From an uncultured Candidatus Saccharibacteria bacterium (GTDB taxonomy: Bacteria; Patescibacteriota; Saccharimonadia; Saccharimonadales; Saccharimonadaceae): DNA of 8,638 nucleotides. Shown here piece by piece: positions 6,017 to 8,638 of the stretch. Position numbers and translations under genes: made by a program. The stretch's first letter is position 1; each line of letters opens with the position of its first letter. The stretch is taken from contig CANEKB010000044.1 in the NCBI GenBank assembly GCA_947427985.1, positions 1 through 8,638 on the forward strand, read 5' to 3'. Below the pieces are notes generated by a model. That model searched no databases, was not told the origin of the DNA, and was given only the letters and a program-made list of their open reading frames with translations.

Positions 6017-6297
6017 GGTAGCCTACTAATACCTTTTCGAGAGGATCCGGACTTACGAGCGCCGATTCAAACATCCGAGAGAAAAGACAATTTATTATCT
6101 TTTCCGAGGATGAGCAGAATCGGGAAGCTCCGCAGGAGCTGATGGAGTAGCGCCAAGGCCCCGTAACGACGGGCGCCTTGGACGCGCCTCGTCCAGCCGT
6201 AGGAAGCGAGAGAAGAGAAAGTGTAACTTTCTCTTCCGAGATGACGCCCGGCTGATAGCGACAACAGGAGCGTTTAAAAGGTATTAGTAAGGCTACC
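6017..6297. ncRNA. Candidate structured RNA or terminal-inverted-repeat element (281 nt), unidentified
   Basis: The ends pair as a 21-bp stem with one bulged A: GGTAGCCT and ACTAATACCTTTT (6017-6037) with 6276-6288 and AGGCTACC (6290-6297). Inside are four nested or adjacent helices. (1) CCGATTC (6062-6068) with GAATCGG (6117-6123), enclosing CATCC/GGATG (6072-6076, 6108-6112) and GAAAAGA/TCTTTTC (6081-6087, 6098-6104). (2) AGCTCC-GCA-GGAGCT (6126-6140). (3) CCAAGGC...GCCTTGG (6153-6181), capped by CCCGT-AACG-ACGGG. (4) CAGCCG/CGGCTG (6194-6199, 6249-6254), enclosing AAGAGAAAG/CTTTCTCTT (6213-6235). No open frame explains this. I see no RNase P, tmRNA, SRP or group I/II intron core motifs. 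A MITE with 21-bp terminal repeats is the main alternative, but no target duplication is visible. The transcribed strand is unknown. Confidence 0.6.
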
Positions 6298-6301
6298 AAA
6301 C

Positions 6302-6566
6302 TGATATTCATGTTCTTTTCTTATTTCTCCGCATTTCTAAGCTTCCTTCCCTCCCCTCCTTTTTACACACCTTGCTTCCCCGCCTCTGTTATTCCCTCAC
6401 ACTTTTCTCACCCAAAATCCCCTACTACCCGCTTTTTACCATTCCTCTCATGCTTGTTTTTACACCTTGCTCTATTCCTCTTGTGCTTGAAATTTATTTT
6501 CAAAATCCGACCAAAATTCCCTATTCTACCCCTGTAAAATTTGGCGACAACTTTCTTCAAAAAGTC
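6302..6566. other. Gene-free, G-poor pyrimidine-rich tract
   Basis: The plus strand is dominated by C and T, with few G (roughly one base in sixteen by eye through 6316-6536). The short open frames here encode only Phe/Leu/Pro/Ser low-complexity sequence and have no ribosome sites, so I call no gene. A TTTTTACAC(AC)CTTGCT motif occurs twice, near 6361 and 6460. The tract ends just before the promoter at 6569. Confidence 0.6.
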
Positions 6567-6568
6567 TA

Positions 6569-6597
6569 TTGACCACCATTTTCGCCCATGCTAAAAT
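6569..6597 (+). promoter_or_regulatory. Strong promoter for a small RNA
   Basis: -35 TTGACC (6569-6574), an ideal 17-bp spacer, and -10 TAAAAT (6592-6597) with an upstream TG (extended -10). It shares the ATGCTA(A/T)AATAAAA context with the promoter at 7907-7912. No coding frame with a ribosome site follows. A terminator appears about 170 nt downstream. Confidence 0.8.
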
Positions 6598-6601
6598 AAA
6601 A

Positions 6602-6790
6602 GTAACGACATCCCTTCGAGTGGGCGCCGTGGTTCGGAGAGTTATTAGCTAAAACATTATTTTGGCCTTTCGAACGTAATTTGGTGGGTTTAGCGTGAAT
6701 TGACGCTTATATTGCATATGTTAATATAAAAACGTCAAGCAATTTCACGTGTGTTTTAGTTTAAGCTTTATTCCCAGACGGGAATTTTTT
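6602..6790 (+). ncRNA. Candidate small non-coding RNA (about 185 nt), unidentified
   Basis: The unit is bounded by the promoter at 6569-6597 and the terminator at 6770-6790. It contains no plausible gene and can fold extensively. A hairpin CCC-TTCGAGT-GGG starts at 6612. GTTCG (6632-6636) can pair with CGAAC (6671-6675). CTAAAACA (6649-6656) pairs perfectly with TGTTTTAG (6752-6759). A long arm runs from GTGAATTGACG (6695-6705) and TTATATT (6707-6713) to AATATAA (6723-6729), CGTCAA (6733-6738) and TTCAC (6744-6748). The GTTCG/CGAAC and CTAAAACA/TGTTTTAG pairings cross, which would make a pseudoknot. I recognise no known family: it lacks tmRNA ends, SRP motifs and a clear 6S central bubble. 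Transcription is well supported; identity and function are unknown. Confidence 0.72.
6770..6790 (+). terminator. Intrinsic terminator of the small RNA
   Basis: ATTCCC (6770-6775), loop AGAC, GGGAAT (6780-6785), then a T-run through 6790. The stem is short (6 bp) but the six-T tract is strong. Confidence 0.85.
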
Positions 6791-6923
6791 GTTGTATTTA
6801 CCCCAATAACTGGCGCTAAAGCCACATGAAACAGGGAACTATGCGAAAAAGATTCCACAGCAAAATATGTTCTAATTAAAAGCCCCTCTACCGCGGCAGG
6901 GAATTAAATGGACGAAATTTAGC
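6791..6923. other. Gene-free spacer, no clear feature
   Basis: This stretch lies between two terminators. It holds a small GGC..GCC hairpin near 6822 and a CCGCGG palindrome near 6891. A 17-codon frame begins at the ATG near 6826 but has no ribosome site. I see no supported feature. Confidence 0.5.
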
Positions 6924-6952
6924 AAAATCCCGCCCCTATTACAGGGCGGGAT
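6924..6952 (-). terminator. Intrinsic terminator of the 262-aa membrane protein gene
   Basis: On the minus strand, ATCCCGCCC (6952-6944) pairs with GGGCGGGAT (6935-6927) over an 8-nt loop and is followed by TTTT. It begins 9 nt after the stop codon of the gene ending at 6962. Confidence 0.88.
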
Positions 6953-6961
6953 TCTTCCATT

Positions 6962-7750
6962 TTAGAGGCGGATATTGCTTGAAGTGACAATCGGTCTGAT
7001 CAACAAATAGCGGTCGCGCGCCTTAGTATAAACGAACCTTGTCCAGAGCCATAGCGTAATCCAGGCTAACACTAATGTGCTCGCAAACAAACCCAGGACC
7101 ACAGTGTCCACACTATATCCGAGCCTCTCCCAGCGGGAAACCAAGAATCTTGCTCCTTTAACCATTGCTTCCATCTGCATTTTGTCCGCCATACCAATCG
7201 CATAAAACGCACAAACTTCTACATCGCTATTCTTAGTCCGTTCGATCACGGCGTCCACCAGCTCGCGTGACAAGTGGATATAAAAGTTTCCTACCCCTGT
7301 TACGCCTATCGTCTTCCAATAGATCGAATCTAGCGCTAAAGGGGCGCTAGAAGGCATTTGCAACCACCGCAAATCCTCCACCGCAATCGAGCATTTGAAC
7401 CGGTAGACGCAATCAAACCACTCCCGATTCACCTCTATTGGCTCAGTCGTCTCGACATCGCCAATCGCAATCGGTCCTTCTCGCCAGAAGAAAGCCTCAG
7501 CTTCCACGCTGCCTGGCTCGCCCGGGTCCAGAAGCAAAGCCTCGTTGACCAGATCATCATCGGCCACTAAGACAGCGCAATAGTTCACGTCGCTAGCGTA
7601 ATTCAGCCGTCCAGTCACTCCGCACCAGACCAGGAATACCGCTAGGCCGATCAATACCGTCATCAAGGCTACCATCACCACAGTTAAAGCTTTCTGCCAT
7701 AAGGTCATTTGTCCTAGCACGCGCCAGAACAGGGAACTCTGTCTCTTCAT
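6962..7750 (-). CDS. Two-pass membrane protein with large extracytoplasmic domain, unknown function (262 aa)
   Basis: The start is set by AGGAGG 7 nt before the ATG at 7750. The positively charged N-terminus (MKRQ...WQK) leads into a hydrophobic helix at about residues 21-45. An acidic region of about 170 residues follows (46-212). A second helix spans about 216-238, and the C-terminal tail is basic (YTKARDRYLLIR). By the positive-inside rule, both ends are cytoplasmic and the middle is outside. The ectodomain side carries four cysteines (C58, C114, C120, C180) that could form disulphides. Clusters such as WFDCVYRFKCS and FYIHLSRELVDAVIERTK suggest a folded domain, but I recognise no family. 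It has its own promoter (7848-7876), a leader of about 90 nt and a terminator, so it is monocistronic. It is divergent from the small membrane protein at 8007, and the adjacency may mean shared regulation. Confidence 0.88.
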   Translation of the reverse strand: MKRQSSLFWRVLGQMTLWQKALTVVMVALMTVLIGLAVFLVWCGVTGRLNYASDVNYCAVLVADDDLVNEALLLDPGEPGSVEAEAFFWREGPIAIGDVETTEPIEVNREWFDCVYRFKCSIAVEDLRWLQMPSSAPLALDSIYWKTIGVTGVGNFYIHLSRELVDAVIERTKNSDVEVCAFYAIGMADKMQMEAMVKGARFLVSRWERLGYSVDTVVLGLFASTLVLAWITLWLWTRFVYTKARDRYLLIRPIVTSSNIRL

Positions 7751-7847
7751 GAAGTATCCTCCTCGATATTAATGTGCTAAGTTTTCCTTTTCGCTGATAT
7801 GTACTGGCCCCACACTCGCCAGGGAAACAACTCAGCTTTCTCTTTAT

Positions 7848-7876
7848 ACCTTAGCATCTCTAAGCCATTCTGTCAA
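7848..7876 (-). promoter_or_regulatory. Promoter of the 262-aa membrane protein gene
   Basis: On the minus strand, a consensus -35 TTGACA (7871-7876), a 17-bp spacer, and -10 TAAGGT (7848-7853) preceded by TG plus one base (extended -10). The start would be near 7841. The -35 boxes of this promoter and the plus-strand promoter are only 8 bp apart. Confidence 0.7.
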
Positions 7877-7884
7877 TTTTAGCA

Positions 7885-7912
7885 TTGTACTTTTATCAAA
7901 ATATGCTATAAT
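7885..7912 (+). promoter_or_regulatory. Promoter of the small membrane protein gene
   Basis: -35 TTGTAC (7885-7890), a 16-bp spacer, and a perfect -10 TATAAT (7907-7912) with an upstream TG (extended -10). The start would be near 7919, giving a leader of about 88 nt before the ATG at 8007. It is back-to-back with the promoter at 7848-7876. Confidence 0.75.
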
Positions 7913-8006
7913 AAAAATAGCTTACGCTAGTCATTTTACAGAAGTAGGAGCTAAACATCTAAACCCTCCGTCTACCAGAATCTTACACAAAAGGAGAATG
8001 CATCCC

Positions 8007-8267
8007 ATGAAGAAACCTAGTAAACCCAGTAAGCTCTACCTGACCTTTGCTACCCTCATGTTTGGCCTCTTTTTTACTATTTTGCTCCACGAGCCCGTCC
8101 TCAACTCCAACCCTACCACCGTCGAACAGGTCCTTAATTGGGCCGGCTGCGGCATGGCTGGGTTCTGCGCTGGTTTTGTCGGCGCAATCATCTTCTATTA
8201 CTTCTTCACGCTGTGCATCTCGCTTCTTGTATTCGTATGCCACCTCGCTTTTGACCGTCTGCGTTAG
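8007..8267 (+). CDS. Small membrane protein, unknown function (86 aa)
   Basis: Two in-frame ATGs are possible. AAGGAG (7991-7996) is 10 nt before the ATG at 8007 but only 1 nt before the one at 7998, so 8007 is preferred (the longer form adds MHP). The basic N-terminus MKKPSKPSK precedes a hydrophobic helix at about residues 10-28. A short polar loop (HEPVLNSNPTTVEQ, 28-41) follows. A long hydrophobic stretch (about 45-82) then opens with the Gly/Ala/Cys-rich GCGMAGFCAGFVGA; it may be one long or two short helices. The end, FDRLR, is basic. I recognise no family. It has its own promoter and terminator and is divergent from the larger membrane protein gene. Confidence 0.85.
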   Translation: MKKPSKPSKLYLTFATLMFGLFFTILLHEPVLNSNPTTVEQVLNWAGCGMAGFCAGFVGAIIFYYFFTLCISLLVFVCHLAFDRLR

Positions 8268-8290
8268 CTCGCCCTTTATCCTATATAATC

Positions 8291-8320
8291 GCTCCCGGCT
8301 ATCGCTGGGAGCGCTTTTCT
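8291..8320 (+). terminator. Intrinsic terminator of the small membrane protein gene
   Basis: GCTCCCGGC (8291-8299) pairs with GCTGGGAGC (8304-8312) over the loop TATC, with one G-T wobble, and is followed by GCTTTTCTT. The T-tract is at the same time the first part of the constant 5' block of cassette E. Confidence 0.88.
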
Positions 8321-8540
8321 TCGTCCGCAGCGGGCACGTCAGCCATTTTGCCGATAACGAAATTGGTACAGAATTTGTCGGCTCTAGCAGCTTATATCTA
8401 AGTCGTACTAGCAACGAAAATATAACTCTAGAAGAAGCCCTGGTCATAGACGCAAACACTTATACGACTGTACCGCATTGGCGTTTCTGGCCCTTCTCCC
8501 TCCGTTGTCTAGCCATAGAGTAATCAAGGAGAGGATGAAG
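8311..8540 (+). pseudogene. Cassette E: promoterless C-terminal gene fragment (FFVRSG...RCLAIE)
   Basis: The 5' block (8311-8333) is identical to cassette B over 23 nt and encodes ALFFVRSG. The frame of 68 codons from 8317 to TAA 8521-8523 ends PFSLRCLAIE. The interior begins GHVSHF....GTEF, related to GHASNL....GTEL in cassette B, and then diverges, with SSLYLSRTSNENI in place of the GxYWSS segment. The constant block 8498-8524 is identical to B, C and D. The tail (AAGGAGAGGATGAAGAAAAG) is a variant of the others. There is no promoter, start or ribosome site. Its 5' end is fused to the upstream terminator. Confidence 0.75.
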
Positions 8541-8559
8541 AAAAGTAAACAGAAGTGGC

Positions 8560-8633
8560 GGCAAGCTTAAGGCTTTGCCTAGTTATTACGAAAGACTAAA
8601 AGAAACGCCCACTCGTAAGAATAGACGTTTCTT
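8560..8633. other. Two hairpins downstream of cassette E, cut by the window end
   Basis: GGCAAGC (8560-8566) pairs with GC/TTGCC (8572-8579) with one bulged T. AAGAAACG (8600-8607) pairs with CGTTTCTT (8626-8633). No gene is visible. The region may be the start of a larger structured element like those following cassettes B and D. Confidence 0.4.
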
Positions 8634-8638
8634 ATGTA

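Noticed and set aside
5937..6311. A 124-aa minus-strand frame through the structured element
   Set aside because: It has low-quality composition and no ribosome site, and it is explained by the paired helices of the structured element.
6310..6572. Phe/Leu/Pro/Ser-rich small membrane proteins
   Set aside because: They are artefacts of the pyrimidine tract; no ribosome sites, and both frames look equally hydrophobic.
8284..8289. TATAAT as a promoter reading into cassette E
   Set aside because: No TG extension and no -35 at a proper distance, and any transcript would immediately enter the terminator at 8291-8320.
2320..8540. Diversity-generating retroelement (variable repeats with C-terminal lectin-like ends)
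   Set aside because: No reverse transcriptase or template repeat lies in the window, and interiors differ in length and at all bases rather than at adenine positions of one template.
8535..8570. An 11-codon frame (MKKSKQKWRQA) after cassette E
   Set aside because: The GGAG is only about 3 nt from the ATG, the ATG is ATA in cassettes B, C and D, and the frame is too short.
1..8638. tRNA, rRNA or CRISPR array
   Set aside because: No cloverleaf with a GTTCRA T-loop, no rRNA signature and no regularly spaced short direct repeats were found by eye on either strand.

Overview
The window looks like an ordinary bacterial chromosome using the standard code: the 896-codon valS reads through with no in-frame TGA. 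Genes are compact, promoters are often of the extended -10 type, and intrinsic terminators are strong. A PPPNANGNLHIGHG-type valyl-tRNA synthetase, a small HIT protein, lineage-restricted hypothetical proteins, and gene fragments ending in a FISUMP-like 'VRSG ... RCLA' tail together suggest a Patescibacteria/CPR member, most likely Candidatus Saccharibacteria (TM7). That placement is inference, not proof.

Layout. 1-660: an unrecognised 148-aa protein on the minus strand, divergent from a HIT-family gene (661-1038). 1041-1066: a hairpin separates HIT from a convergent Ala/Pro/Glu-rich unknown protein (1110-2057, minus). 2158-2585: two head-to-head gene fragments ('cassettes' A and B). 2601-2723: a long imperfect hairpin. 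2745-5435: valS, apparently leaderless, with a textbook terminator. 5517-5968: two more cassettes (C, D) in tandem. 6017-6297: a branched, RNA-like structured element closed by a 21-bp stem. 6302-6566: a G-poor pyrimidine tract. 6569-6790: a promoter-to-terminator unit that probably makes a small non-coding RNA. 6962-7750 (minus) and 8007-8267 (plus): two divergently transcribed membrane proteins of unknown function. 8311-8540: cassette E, followed by hairpins that run off the window.

The most unusual content is the cassette family. Five promoterless, startless C-terminal gene fragments (A inverted and decayed, B to E intact) share a constant 5' block encoding (F)FVRSG. B to E also share a 27-nt identical 3' block encoding the C-terminus and stop, plus a conserved untranslated tail. 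The interiors are highly divergent but stay in frame. This is the architecture expected of silent donor cassettes for segmental gene conversion of a C-terminal variable domain, comparable in principle to pilS or vls. The expressed recipient gene is not in this window. Cassettes C and E sit directly downstream of intrinsic terminators, and B, D and E are each followed by hairpin-rich DNA.

Apart from valS and HIT, no gene here can be given a confident function from sequence alone.
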